The position numbers and the translations under genes were made by a program. The notes beneath the pieces are model-generated. The model had not been told where the DNA came from and made no database searches. It saw only the letters and a program-made list of their open reading frames with translations. Of a stretch of 64,000 nucleotides of DNA, positions 9,005-18,032 are shown piece after piece (position 1 is the first letter of the stretch; every line of letters begins with the position of its first letter). This stretch comes from Neptunicella sp048268085 (GTDB lineage: Bacteria > Pseudomonadota > Gammaproteobacteria > Enterobacterales > Alteromonadaceae). The stretch covers positions 1-64,000 of the forward strand of contig NZ_JBLWWF010000014.1 of the NCBI RefSeq assembly GCF_048268085.1, read 5' to 3'.

Positions 9005-9269
9005 GGTCTGTTGATCTTTGCTGTATGAATTTTGTTCTAACTAAACGCTTTTTAATCGCGACGCTTATTTGCAGGCCTAATGGATTAAGTCAAAAATAAG
9101 CAACAATGAGTAAAAAGCGTTTAGGACGAACCCTTCGGGCAACGTTTGCGCGGCATTTCTACTGCTTCAGCACTCATTCATGTAGAACAACTACACCACA
9201 ATCGTGCTTCGTTGTTTAAATACCGCGCAATTCGTTGCAAAAGTATACAGCAAAGATCAACAGACCCTA
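9002..9269. mobile_element. MITE-like element with perfect terminal inverted repeats
   Basis: Perfect 24-bp inverted repeats at 9003-9026 and 9245-9268 (ends AGGGTCTGTTGATCTTTG) enclose about 220 bp without a gene. TA lies at both outer edges (9002-9003 and 9268-9269), consistent with a TA target duplication. The interior folds further: CTAAACGCTTTTTA (9041-9054) pairs with 9111-9124, GCTTATTT (9063-9070) with 9094-9101, and the right half pairs GCAACG...GCGCGG with CCGCGC...CGTTGC. Size, lack of a transposase and structure are those of a miniature inverted-repeat transposable element. No parent transposase is in the window. It sits between convergent yjaG and dgkA. Confidence 0.85.
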
Positions 9270-9290
9270 ATCCGGATTGGAATAAATTGT

Positions 9291-9686
9291 TTATTCACTA
9301 ATAAATAAAGGAATAATCACTGCCAGCCAGCAGACTAGAATGATCAGCATGGTAAAAAACACCGCTGCCGAGCCGAGATCTTTAGCTTGCTTGGATAATG
9401 GATGAATTTCTGTACTTATCCGGTCAATGGCCGCTTCAATAGCACTATTGATACACTCTACAACCAACAGCATCAGTAGCGGTACAATCAATACGACCAA
9501 CTCCAATGGCTTATGTGTGATCCAAAAAGCCAGCGGGATCATAATCAGACACAATAATAGTTCCTGACGAAAAGCCGCCTCATGACGAAAGGCGTAACCT
9601 ATTCCGTCTAGCGAACATTGTGCGGCTTTGAATACTCGTCCAAGGCCGGTGCCATTAGGTTTTTCCATTGTCATATTTTTATTCAT
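9291..9686 (-). CDS. dgkA: diacylglycerol kinase
   Basis: Small inner-membrane kinase that phosphorylates diacylglycerol for reuse in phospholipid synthesis. The 131 residues include three hydrophobic segments and the signature ECINSAIEAAIDRI followed by SKQAKDLGSAAV, which carries the catalytic glutamate and ATP-binding residues. Its start overlaps the rsmD stop by 8 bases, so it is the second gene of an rsmD-dgkA pair. Later ATGs (codons 5 and 7) could also be the start. Confidence 0.93.
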   Translation of the reverse strand: MNKNMTMEKPNGTGLGRVFKAAQCSLDGIGYAFRHEAAFRQELLLCLIMIPLAFWITHKPLELVVLIVPLLMLLVVECINSAIEAAIDRISTEIHPLSKQAKDLGSAAVFFTMLIILVCWLAVIIPLFISE

Positions 9687-10269
9687 CTCGTTGATATAAG
9701 CGATAACAAACTTGCTTGGTTTGACGCTGTTTTAATAACCGCCAATCGGAGGGAACAGCATAATTGGAGTTTGCCAACTCGGATTCTATATAAATTAACC
9801 CATCGTTGGCCAATAGGTTGTGTTCGCTAATCTGTTTTGTCAGCGGTTCAACTAACCCTTGATTAAAAGGGGGATCGACAAAAATCAAATCAAATGAGCG
9901 ATTAAGTGTTGCAGTGATAACGTTAATATTATCATTCAAGACCGTTACTTGCGCTGTTGTTAACTGCAAAGTTTGACAGTTTTGGTGAATGATCTGGCAA
10001 GCTGATTTATCCAACTCAACAAACACACAGCTAGCAGCATGACGGGATAATGCCTCGAATCCCAGCCCACCACTGCCAGCAAAAGCATCGAGACAATGGC
10101 GACCTACTATATAAGGCGCTAACCAGTTAAATAGGGTTTCTTTCGTTCTGTCTGTGGTAGGGCGTAACCCTTGTACATTTAAGACTGGTAATTTTCGTCC
10201 TCGCCATTGTCCGGCAATAATACGAATGCTTCCTGAAGTTAGAGATTTTTTTTTGGCCTGAGACTTCAT
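9679..10269 (-). CDS. rsmD: 16S rRNA (guanine(966)-N(2))-methyltransferase
   Basis: Methylates G966 of 16S rRNA using SAM. The 196-residue product has the class I methyltransferase motif DAFAGSGGLGFEALSR and the N6/N2-type catalytic DPPF (in LIFVDPPFNQG), with GQWRGRKLPV at the N-terminus typical of RsmD. It is divergent from ftsY, the standard arrangement in gammaproteobacteria, with a 90-bp shared promoter region. Confidence 0.96.
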   Translation of the reverse strand: MKSQAKKKSLTSGSIRIIAGQWRGRKLPVLNVQGLRPTTDRTKETLFNWLAPYIVGRHCLDAFAGSGGLGFEALSRHAASCVFVELDKSACQIIHQNCQTLQLTTAQVTVLNDNINVITATLNRSFDLIFVDPPFNQGLVEPLTKQISEHNLLANDGLIYIESELANSNYAVPSDWRLLKQRQTKQVCYRLYQRDE

Positions 10270-10359
10270 TGAAATGATATGATTATTCGGATTAACACAT
10301 AGTGTACAGCTTCATGGTTGCTGTTACATACCTAATTATTGTTAAGGAACTTGGTTTTT

Positions 10360-11508
10360 ATGTCGAAGCTATTCCCCTGGTTTAAAAAAGATAAACAAAA
10401 TCAGGCGCCCTCTGAGCCCGAACAGGCAGTAGAATCACCAACAGAATCGTTACCCGCTGAGGACATTGAAAAGCCGCTAGAAGCAGACCATGATATTCCT
10501 GCTACGCATGTCGAGCCGGACGTCACAGAGGCAACGACTCCCCCAGAAAAAGCGCCATCTGAAATCCAGGATAAACCGGGTTCCGGTGGCTTTTTTAGTA
10601 AACTCAAGCAAAGTTTATCGAAAACCCGAATCAATATTGGTACGGGGTTTATCAGTTTATTTACCGGCAAAAAAATTGATGATGAGCTATTTGAAGAATT
10701 GGAAACCCAACTGTTATTGGCAGACTTGGGGATGGATACCACCCAAAAAATTATTCGCCAATTAACGGAAAAGGCTAAATTAGCCCAGTTAAAAGACGCT
10801 GAGGCATTATATACATTGCTCAAGCAACAAATGGCCGAGTTACTTAAACCGGTGAGTCAGCCATTGGATTTTAGTCAAACCGATGGGCCATTTGTAATTT
10901 TGATGGTGGGTGTCAATGGTGTTGGTAAAACCACTACTATTGGTAAACTCGCCAAACAATACCAGCAGCAGGGTAAAAAAGTCATGCTGGCCGCAGGTGA
11001 TACCTTTAGAGCCGCAGCGGTGGAGCAACTACAAGTGTGGGGCGAGCGCAATAATATTCCGGTGATTGCCCAACAAACCGGATCGGATAGTGCCTCGGTA
11101 TTATTTGATGCATTGCAGGCTGCCCAGGCTCGTAAAGTCGATATTCTGATTGCCGATACGGCAGGCCGTTTACAGAACAAAGATCATCTGATGGAAGAAT
11201 TAAAAAAAGTCGTGCGGGTGATGAAAAAAATCAATCCTGATGCCCCTCACGAAGTGATGTTAACCTTGGATGCCGGTACCGGACAGAATGCCATTAGCCA
11301 AGCAAAATTATTTAGTGAAGCGGTTGGTTTAACTGGCATTACCTTAACTAAACTGGATGGTACCGCCAAAGGCGGGGTAATTTTTGCCATTGCTGATCAG
11401 TTCAGTATTCCGATCCGTTATATTGGAGTGGGTGAAGGGATCGATGATTTAAGACCTTTCGAAGGTTCACAATTTATTGATGCCCTTTTTAGTCAGTCAG
11501 AAGAATAA
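10360..11508 (+). CDS. ftsY: signal recognition particle receptor FtsY
   Basis: SRP-receptor GTPase that docks ribosome-nascent chain complexes at the inner membrane. The first 90 residues are an acidic, low-complexity A domain with a basic MSKLFPWFKKDK start; then the N domain and the GTPase with GVNGVGKTTTIGKL (P-loop), DTAGR and TKLDGTAKGG. An upstream TTG at 10339 is in frame; the ATG at 10360, with AAGGA upstream at 10344-10348, gives the family N-terminus and 382 residues. First gene of ftsY-ftsE-ftsX. Confidence 0.97.
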   Translation: MSKLFPWFKKDKQNQAPSEPEQAVESPTESLPAEDIEKPLEADHDIPATHVEPDVTEATTPPEKAPSEIQDKPGSGGFFSKLKQSLSKTRINIGTGFISLFTGKKIDDELFEELETQLLLADLGMDTTQKIIRQLTEKAKLAQLKDAEALYTLLKQQMAELLKPVSQPLDFSQTDGPFVILMVGVNGVGKTTTIGKLAKQYQQQGKKVMLAAGDTFRAAAVEQLQVWGERNNIPVIAQQTGSDSASVLFDALQAAQARKVDILIADTAGRLQNKDHLMEELKKVVRVMKKINPDAPHEVMLTLDAGTGQNAISQAKLFSEAVGLTGITLTKLDGTAKGGVIFAIADQFSIPIRYIGVGEGIDDLRPFEGSQFIDALFSQSEE

Positions 11509-11527
11509 ACGGAAACCCAAATAGATT

Positions 11528-12229
11528 ATGATTAAGTTTCAGCAAGTGAGTAAAACTTACCCGGGGGGACATCAGGCATTACGTCAGGTGAGTTTTCATA
11601 TTAAACCTGGAGAAATGGCGTTTTTAACCGGACATTCCGGTGCAGGTAAAAGTACCTTGCTGAAATTAATTAGTATTATGGAACGTCCCACAGTGGGAAA
11701 AGTACTGATTAATGGTCATGATTTAATGCAAATCAAAGCACGACAAATTCCCTATATCCGCCGCGACATTGGGATGATTTTTCAAAGCCATCAATTGTTA
11801 ATGGATAAAAGTGTATTTGATAATGTGGCGTTGCCGTTAATTATTGAGGGCTACGCCCGACGTGAAATTACCCGCAGAGTCCATGCCGCGCTGGATATGG
11901 TCGGCTTATTAAATAAAGCGAAAAATTCCCCTATTACCCTATCAGGTGGTGAGCAACAACGTGTGGGGATCGCCCGTGCCGTGGTAAATAAACCCCCTCT
12001 GTTACTCGCCGATGAGCCGACAGGTAACCTCGATCCCAAATTATCCATGGAAATTATTCAACTATTTGAGAACTTCAATCAGGCGGGGGTTTCTGTATTG
12101 ATCGCAACCCATGATCTTGGGTTAATTGCTCGTATGCGTTATCGCACCCTGACTCTTAAGAATGGTCAAATGATAACTGACGGATTAGCAGAAGATTGGC
12201 AGGAGGGTGATGATGAGCTTATTGTTTAA
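11528..12229 (+). CDS. ftsE: cell division ATP-binding protein FtsE
   Basis: ATPase of the FtsEX complex, which joins the divisome and drives periplasmic amidase activation through EnvC-type partners. The 233 residues show Walker A GHSGAGKSTLLK, the ABC signature LSGGEQQRVGIARA and Walker B LLLADEPTGNLD. It starts 20 bases after ftsY and overlaps the start of ftsX by 17 bases. Length is close to the usual 222. Confidence 0.97.
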   Translation: MIKFQQVSKTYPGGHQALRQVSFHIKPGEMAFLTGHSGAGKSTLLKLISIMERPTVGKVLINGHDLMQIKARQIPYIRRDIGMIFQSHQLLMDKSVFDNVALPLIIEGYARREITRRVHAALDMVGLLNKAKNSPITLSGGEQQRVGIARAVVNKPPLLLADEPTGNLDPKLSMEIIQLFENFNQAGVSVLIATHDLGLIARMRYRTLTLKNGQMITDGLAEDWQEGDDELIV

Positions 12230-13193
12230 AGAACGCCAGCACGGAGCAGAACAAAGCAAAATTTCAGCCCCACAAAAAGTGCTGATGTTTTTTGTTGATC
12301 ATTTACGTCAGGCGTTAGCTAGTTTAGGTGAATTATGGCGTACTCCAGCGGCATCATTGATGACAATTGGTGTTTTGGGATTGAGTATAACCTTGCCGAC
12401 AACCTTGTATGTGTTGGTTAAAAATACCGAGCAGGTTAGTGCTGGCTGGGAGCAGGCGGCAGAAATATCATTGTTTTTGCGCAGGGATGTCTCTCAAGGA
12501 GATATTCAGCAAATGATTAAACGGGTTAGCTTATGGCCTGAAGTTGAAAAACTGGTGCATATCCCTGCTGATCAAGCGTTGAATGAATTTAAACAATTAT
12601 CCGGTTTTGGTGATGCCCTACAGTATTTGGACAGCAATCCGCTGCCTGAAGTGATATTGGTGACACCAACGGTCAAGCATGCAGGACCCCAGTCGGCAGC
12701 ACGATTATTGGAAAAATTACGTGATGAAAGAGAAGTCGAAACCGGCAAGCTGGATATTGAATGGCTAACTCGTTTGCATGGCGTACTGGGATTGGCTCGA
12801 GAATTAGTACTGCTAATCGCAATTTTACTGTTTATGGCAGTGGTATTGATAATTGGTAACACTATCCGATTAAATATACTGAATAAGCGAAGTGAAATTC
12901 TGGTGATGAAATTAGTTGGCGCGACGGATGCTTTTATTCAGCGGCCCTTCCTGTATACCGGCTTCTGGTTTGGTCTAACCGGGGGAATATTAGCCTGGTT
13001 TGCGGTGATATTGATTACGTGGTGGATGGGATCCAGTATTGCCAATGTGACTGCCTTATATCAGAAAAACTTTGAATTAACCGGTTTAGCCGGGTCAGAA
13101 TTATTGACCATGTTAGGCCTGTCTATTTTTCTTGGTTTAGTCGGTTCCGTGATCAGCGTGCATCGACATGTGCGAGATATAGAGCCGAGTTAA
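12213..13193 (+). CDS. ftsX: cell division protein FtsX
   Basis: Membrane partner of FtsE. The 326 residues comprise a cytoplasmic N-terminus, a first membrane segment near residues 45-70, a periplasmic domain of about 110 residues, and three C-terminal membrane segments, the FtsX topology. GTG 12207, ATG 12210 and ATG 12213 are all in frame; AGGAGG at 12201-12206 is best spaced for 12213. The start lies within the end of ftsE, so translation is coupled. rpoH follows downstream beyond an oppositely oriented gene, whereas E. coli has ftsX directly next to rpoH. Confidence 0.96.
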   Translation: MSLLFKERQHGAEQSKISAPQKVLMFFVDHLRQALASLGELWRTPAASLMTIGVLGLSITLPTTLYVLVKNTEQVSAGWEQAAEISLFLRRDVSQGDIQQMIKRVSLWPEVEKLVHIPADQALNEFKQLSGFGDALQYLDSNPLPEVILVTPTVKHAGPQSAARLLEKLRDEREVETGKLDIEWLTRLHGVLGLARELVLLIAILLFMAVVLIIGNTIRLNILNKRSEILVMKLVGATDAFIQRPFLYTGFWFGLTGGILAWFAVILITWWMGSSIANVTALYQKNFELTGLAGSELLTMLGLSIFLGLVGSVISVHRHVRDIEPS

Positions 13194-13212
13194 CTGAATA
13201 TTGTACAGAGCA

Positions 13213-14436
13213 TTAATCGTCTTTTGCTACGGTGCGCATTGCCGCTCCCCAAATGAGCGCTTGCTGATGAAATTGATGCACATCATCGGTACCAATTTGT
13301 AGACAATCTGCAGCTGTGGTTGCGGTTTCCCAGTTACCTGATTCAAGAGCTTTTGCTAATAAAAGGTAATTATTCAGTCGTCCTTCAATGCCACAAAGCG
13401 CCTGTTTGAGTTCATCTGAAATGGGTAATTTATTCACCAATACAGTCATTTCTTGATCGAGAAGGGCGTCTAACATCGATAACAAGCCCACTAAAAAGCC
13501 CATTGGAGGGTTATTGTATTCGCCCTTATTGTCGGCAATGAGTTCACAAAATTTGGCACGGATCAGCGATGTGTGGACGAGTTCTGGTGGTTTGTTGTCA
13601 TTTAAATTAGCCAATGCCAGCAAGGCAATAAACTTTTTGATTTCGATTTGGCCCATAAAATTCAGGGCATGTCGTAATGATGTAATTTTGTGCCGTTTGT
13701 TGACTAACGGATTATTAATAAAACGCAATAATCGATAGGTTAAGGCAACATCTCGTTCAATAATATTATTGATATGAGCAAAGTCGAATTCGATTGAAGA
13801 CGAAACCGATAGTAACTCGATAATATTGATTTTCGATGAAGGCAGACCCTTATTTTTGATGACCTCAGGGCGGGTAAAAAAGTAGCCTTGAAAATAATCA
13901 AAGCCCAGTTCATGAAAAAACTGAAACTCATCGTGAGTTTCGATTTTTTCGGCAACTAATTTGACATTGTAGGCTTTTAATTTCGCCATATTGTCTTCAA
14001 TGGTAGCGCGACTGCTTTCCCTGACATCGACTTTAATGATGCTCACAAGAGGAATAAATATGTCCCATTTAGGATCGAAGTCATAATCATCTAATGCGAG
14101 CTTGTAACCTAATGCCTTAATTTGAGCACAGGCATCCAGAATGGGTTGATTAATTTCAATGTTTTCGAGTATCTCCACCACGACAGCGTCAGGATCAAGA
14201 AAGGTTGGAAAACGGTATAATAAGGTGTCTTGAAAAAAGTTGATAAAGGCAGGTTTACCATTGGTGATTTCATCCAGACCCAGACTTAAATGACTATTAG
14301 TCAATAATTTAGAGGTGGCTTCGTCGGGGGCAATATCGGGATAACAATTACTGGTACCATCACGGAATAATAGCTCATAGGCATGCACTCGTTTTTTTCG
14401 GTCAAAAATGGCTTGTCGTGCCACATAGTTATACAT
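13213..14436 (-). CDS. HDOD domain protein with degenerate EAL domain
   Basis: A 407-residue signalling protein of the EAL-HDOD (YuxH) type. The N-terminal 200 residues resemble an EAL phosphodiesterase, but the EAL triplet is replaced in AYELLFRDG and the DDFGTGYS segment reads LDDYDFDPKWD, so c-di-GMP hydrolysis is unlikely. Residues 200-390 are an HDOD domain. Relatives such as Vibrio CdgJ act in motility and biofilm switching without enzyme activity. It is inserted between ftsX and rpoH on the opposite strand, with its promoter in the 318-bp gap shared with rpoH. Confidence 0.88.
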   Translation of the reverse strand: MYNYVARQAIFDRKKRVHAYELLFRDGTSNCYPDIAPDEATSKLLTNSHLSLGLDEITNGKPAFINFFQDTLLYRFPTFLDPDAVVVEILENIEINQPILDACAQIKALGYKLALDDYDFDPKWDIFIPLVSIIKVDVRESSRATIEDNMAKLKAYNVKLVAEKIETHDEFQFFHELGFDYFQGYFFTRPEVIKNKGLPSSKINIIELLSVSSSIEFDFAHINNIIERDVALTYRLLRFINNPLVNKRHKITSLRHALNFMGQIEIKKFIALLALANLNDNKPPELVHTSLIRAKFCELIADNKGEYNNPPMGFLVGLLSMLDALLDQEMTVLVNKLPISDELKQALCGIEGRLNNYLLLAKALESGNWETATTAADCLQIGTDDVHQFHQQALIWGAAMRTVAKDD

Positions 14437-14754
14437 AACGCTAATCTTCCTTTATGAAAGTAGAATATTTCAGAAAAATACAACTACCTTAATTACCACT
14501 CCAGTCTGATTACGCAGTGAAAACGTTATGTTGAACGGTTACATGTATCAAACTTGAAAAATAGAGAATTAAATTTTTTTGTTGTCACCATATTGAAATT
14601 TTATTGATTTGTCACCATTGGAACTTATTAAGTGAAATAGACACTAATGAAATAACCAACAAGTCCTGCGCAAATGTAAGCAAATGCAAAAGTAATGGCG
14701 AAGCATTTGGCGCGATGATAGACTGAGTGCAATAAGTAATTTTAGGAGTTCACA
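14437..14754. other. divergent regulatory region upstream of rpoH
   Basis: A 318-bp non-coding gap between the EAL-HDOD gene and rpoH. It is AT-rich and contains a sigma-E-like promoter (14620-14647), an exact 10-bp direct repeat TTGTCACCAT (14582-14591 and 14609-14618, 27 bp apart) and the rpoH ribosome-binding site AGGAG at about 14743. No reading frame or RNA gene is convincing here. Confidence 0.6.
14620..14647 (+). promoter_or_regulatory. candidate sigma-E promoter of rpoH
   Basis: GGAACTT (14620-14626) is an exact sigma-E -35 element. Sixteen bases later ACTAA (14643-14647) resembles the sigma-E -10 element TCTGA/TCTAA. Sigma-E control of rpoH is known in E. coli (promoter P3), so both sequence and context support this. 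It would link envelope stress to the heat-shock regulon. Confidence 0.6.
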
Positions 14755-15606
14755 ATGAGCACAAGCCTACAAATGGCATTAAGCGTTCCTCGCAGCTCCG
14801 GTAGTATTGAAGCCTATATTCAGGCCGCTGGCAGTATTGCCATGTTGAGTGCCGAAGAAGAGCGCGAGTTAGCTGAAAAGTTACAACAAGATGGTGACCT
14901 GGAGTCAGCACGTAAGCTGATCATGTCTCATTTGCGCTTTGTTGTGCATATTGCAAAATCATATTCTGGTTATGGTTTGCCTCAGGCTGACTTAATTCAG
15001 GAAGGCAATATTGGTTTGATGAAAGCCGTCAAGCGTTTTGATCCCACTGTTGGTGTTCGACTAGTGTCTTTCGCAGTGCATTGGATAAAAGCTGAAATTC
15101 ATGAATTTGTCTTGCGCAACTGGCGTATCGTAAAAGTCGCTACCACTAAAGCACAACGTAAACTGTTCTTTAATTTGCGTAAGGCCAAAAAGCGTCTTGG
15201 CTGGTTTACACATGCTGAAGTTGAAACCGTTGCCGAAGAATTAGGTGTGAGCACCAAAGAAGTTCTGCAAATGGAAGCCCGTATGAGCAGCCAAGATCAG
15301 ACTTTTGATTTGTCAGCTGATGATGACGAAAGCGGCAATTTTGCACCCGTACAATATCTTGAAGATAAGTCTGAAAGTGTTGAATCACAGATTATTTCTG
15401 ATGATTGGGACAGTAATTCCAGCGACCGTCTTTATTCAGCGATTAAGACCTTGGATGAGCGCAGTCAGCATATTATTCAAACGCGCTGGTTGACCGATGA
15501 TAAAACGACTTTGCAGGAACTGGCAGATAAATATCAGGTGTCCGCTGAGCGTGTACGTCAAATTGAAAAGAATGCGATGAAAAAATTGCAATCTGCAATG
15601 GCCTAA
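14755..15606 (+). CDS. rpoH: RNA polymerase sigma-32 factor RpoH
   Basis: Heat-shock sigma factor. The 283 residues contain region 2 (LIMSHLRFVVHIAKSYSG, then DLIQEGNIGLMKAVKRFDP), the RpoH box QRKLFFNLRK that is diagnostic of sigma-32 and involved in its regulated turnover, and region 4 with an HTH ending ERVRQIEKNAMKKL. AGGAG precedes the ATG. Upstream is a predicted sigma-E promoter, downstream a strong terminator. Thermosensing by 5' mRNA structure is known in E. coli; I did not establish the equivalent fold here. Confidence 0.98.
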   Translation: MSTSLQMALSVPRSSGSIEAYIQAAGSIAMLSAEEERELAEKLQQDGDLESARKLIMSHLRFVVHIAKSYSGYGLPQADLIQEGNIGLMKAVKRFDPTVGVRLVSFAVHWIKAEIHEFVLRNWRIVKVATTKAQRKLFFNLRKAKKRLGWFTHAEVETVAEELGVSTKEVLQMEARMSSQDQTFDLSADDDESGNFAPVQYLEDKSESVESQIISDDWDSNSSDRLYSAIKTLDERSQHIIQTRWLTDDKTTLQELADKYQVSAERVRQIEKNAMKKLQSAMA

Positions 15607-15627
15607 TCGCTAGCCAACAAATTAACT

Positions 15628-15651
15628 AAGCCTTCTTCGGAAGGCTTTTTT
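15628..15651 (+). terminator. rho-independent terminator of rpoH
   Basis: AAGCCTTC (15628-15635), a TTCG tetraloop and GAAGGCTT (15640-15647) form a perfect 8-bp stem followed by a run of T. It lies 22 bases after the rpoH stop. The A-rich left flank is weak, so action on the convergent gene is less likely. Confidence 0.9.
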
Positions 15652-15666
15652 GTGCCTCAAGTTTAA

Positions 15667-16578
15667 TTATTCGTTTTCAGGTTTGCTTGGCATAACCCAA
15701 TATTCACCTTTAAACACTCCTACTGGTGTTTCATCGTCAAAAATGTCTACTTGTAGCTTAACTGGACAGCGCTTATTTTTTCTTAACAAATCGAATTTTT
15801 CGACCATCGACTCAATATTGCATACGGCTCTTGGCCGAACGGTGATAGGTTTATTATATTTAATCTCGCCTTCGGCCAGTACAATATCACCGCTCAGATC
15901 TTTTTCTTTTAAATGTAAATGAATCATTCCCCAACCGGTTAAAACCGCTTGTGAATAGATGCTGCCAGCAAACATGGTGTTATGCGGATTCATATTTTTT
16001 ACTAAGGATGAGCGGGTTTCCAATGTACGACCACTGTATTGAAATAGTTTTATACCCATCTGTTCGCTAATCGGAATTGAGTCATGCCAAACTTCCTGTA
16101 ACGCTTGACACCATTTGGGGTGGATCATGATGGCATTCATTTCAGTCAGTTGTTTAATCATTAGCTGGCGGCTTAAACTCCCTAATTCGGTAGGGCTTTC
16201 TCCGGCGACAACATAGCCACAACTTTTAAAAAATGGCATAGAAAGTTCGCGGCTGTTGGTTACAATCCGCTCGACACCTTCGTGGCGAGCGACACCTTCA
16301 ATAGCAGAGACAATCAATTTCCCCAACCCTTTGCCTTGTTGATCATTGGCAACGGCAATATGGCGCATTTGCGCTTCTTCTGAGGTGTTGAAATGCAGTC
16401 GACCTATGGCCAATACTTCTTTGTTTGGACCAACAATCATCCTATGATGACTAACTTGTTCGTATTCATCCTTTTCTGAACCGGGAGGGTAATTCCATGG
16501 TTTACGCAACATTTGCCAGCGAAAAGTAAAATACTTTTCAAAGTCTTCATCGGTTTCCGGTGTTACGACTCTATACAT
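15667..16578 (-). CDS. yiiD: GNAT acetyltransferase fused to hotdog thioesterase (YiiD-like)
   Basis: A two-domain protein of 303 residues. Residues 1-150 are a GNAT domain with the acetyl-CoA loop VANDQQGKGLGKLI; residues 155-300 are a hotdog domain containing NPHNTMFAGSIYSQAVLTGWGMIHLHL and IKYNKPITVRPRA, the YiiD C-terminal thioesterase type. E. coli yiiD lies beside dtd; here dtd is on the same strand about 850 bases upstream with a methyltransferase gene between them. The physiological substrate is unknown, though acyl-thioester chemistry is likely. Confidence 0.9.
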   Translation of the reverse strand: MYRVVTPETDEDFEKYFTFRWQMLRKPWNYPPGSEKDEYEQVSHHRMIVGPNKEVLAIGRLHFNTSEEAQMRHIAVANDQQGKGLGKLIVSAIEGVARHEGVERIVTNSRELSMPFFKSCGYVVAGESPTELGSLSRQLMIKQLTEMNAIMIHPKWCQALQEVWHDSIPISEQMGIKLFQYSGRTLETRSSLVKNMNPHNTMFAGSIYSQAVLTGWGMIHLHLKEKDLSGDIVLAEGEIKYNKPITVRPRAVCNIESMVEKFDLLRKNKRCPVKLQVDIFDDETPVGVFKGEYWVMPSKPENE

Positions 16579-16676
16579 ATATTCACTTATTCTCTTAGTT
16601 AGAAAAGGTTACAGTTTCGATCCAGAACGGATAACCTTATAGTGTTCTGCACAGTTTAGGAAGATGATTTATAACA

Positions 16677-17426
16677 GTGATATTCAATTTAAAACAAGAT
16701 CTTGAGCAACAATCATTGCTATACATGCGTAATTTAGGCGGCTCACAGGCCTTATCCGTAGAGCGAAACGAACATTATTGCTGGCTAAAAATTAATTCTA
16801 CTGTGCACAGTGTAATGAGTGTCAAACAACCGGAGCAACTTATTTTACCGCATTTGCATGCGATGATGCTGGCTCAATATTTTGTTCCTCAGGCAAGCAG
16901 TGCATTAGAGCTTGGGCTGGGCGGCGGCTCAATCCAACGTTATTTAGCCCATTTTAATCCGATAACCCTGACCAGCGTCGATATTAGCCCGGACGTTATC
17001 GCATGTTTTGATCACTATTTTAATCCTAATCAAATACACGGCAATATTATTCAGGCGGACGCCTTGGACTATTTAGCCCAAGCTAAAGATATAGATTTAT
17101 TGTTTATCGATTTATTTGCTGAACAGCATTGTCCTGAGTTTTTATTCACAGCTGATTTCTATCGGTGTTGTCAGGAATGTTTGTCAGCAAATAGTCTTCT
17201 AGTGCTGAATTTACTTCCGGCAGGAGAGCATCAGGTGGACCAAGTGATGCAACTTTTACAACAGCAATTTGGCCGCTTACCCATGTGCTTCTCGCTCCCC
17301 GGTTATATTAACCGGATCCTGATGGTGGCAGATCGGGACATTCCCAGAATTAGATTTGATCAGGATTTTTTTTCCTTTGTGAATAAAATGGCGATTAATT
17401 TAAATTTATTCGTATTAGATCCCTAA
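16677..17426 (+). CDS. spermidine synthase-like class I methyltransferase
   Basis: A 249-residue protein with the Rossmann fold of the spermidine synthase/SAM methyltransferase superfamily: ALELGLGGGSIQRYL (motif I), LTSVDISPDVIACFDHYF (motif II) and DIDLLFIDLFAEQ. It starts at GTG. It lacks the N-terminal tetramerisation and gatekeeper features of a true SpeE, so polyamine synthesis is not assured. Its stop directly abuts the end of the convergent dtd gene with no gap, leaving no room for a separate terminator. Substrate unknown. Confidence 0.8.
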   Translation: MIFNLKQDLEQQSLLYMRNLGGSQALSVERNEHYCWLKINSTVHSVMSVKQPEQLILPHLHAMMLAQYFVPQASSALELGLGGGSIQRYLAHFNPITLTSVDISPDVIACFDHYFNPNQIHGNIIQADALDYLAQAKDIDLLFIDLFAEQHCPEFLFTADFYRCCQECLSANSLLVLNLLPAGEHQVDQVMQLLQQQFGRLPMCFSLPGYINRILMVADRDIPRIRFDQDFFSFVNKMAINLNLFVLDP

Positions 17427-17864
17427 CTATATGGATAACTGAAAGGTAACAGGACCATCATTAATTAATTCTACTTGCATATCCGCACCAAACTGACCGG
17501 TTTGACATTGAATACCACTATCTCGAGCTTGCTGAATAAAATACTCATATAACTTTTCACTCAATTGGGGATCGGCCGCACTGGAAAAGCTGGGGCGGTT
17601 TCCTTTGCGGGTATCCGCCACGAGCGTAAACTGTGATACTACTAACAGTTCACCTTTTATTTGCTGCAAATTAAGATTCATTCTATCTGCCGCATCGCTA
17701 AAAATCCGATAGTTTAATACCCGTTGGCACAGACGTTGGGCTTTATTTTCATCGTCTTCTTTTTCAATCCCCAACAGCAGTAATATTCCTTGACCAATTC
17801 TGCCTACGCACTCACCTTCAACCACGACACTGGCTTGTTTTACTCGCTGTAATAATCCAATCAT
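17427..17864 (-). CDS. dtd: D-aminoacyl-tRNA deacylase
   Basis: Hydrolyses D-amino acids, and glycine mischarged on tRNA-Ala, from tRNA. The 145 residues match the family length and carry LLVVSQFTLVADTRKGNRPSFSSAADP with the conserved SQFTL active-site strand, and NDGPVTFQLSI at the C-terminus with the cross-subunit Gly-Pro motif. Convergent with the methyltransferase gene at zero spacing. Confidence 0.96.
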   Translation of the reverse strand: MIGLLQRVKQASVVVEGECVGRIGQGILLLLGIEKEDDENKAQRLCQRVLNYRIFSDAADRMNLNLQQIKGELLVVSQFTLVADTRKGNRPSFSSAADPQLSEKLYEYFIQQARDSGIQCQTGQFGADMQVELINDGPVTFQLSI

Positions 17865-18032
17865 TGCTGCACCTTAATTTCTTTGTGTTATCTAATTTAT
17901 CATCCAAGCTGTGGATAGTGGAGTGGTTATTGGTTTTGATAGGGTATTGAGTGATGTTCTTGAGTAAAATGCTAAATTCCATTAACTTGTAGAACTAATG
18001 AATGCAATTTGATCGCGAATGAGGAGAGAGTC

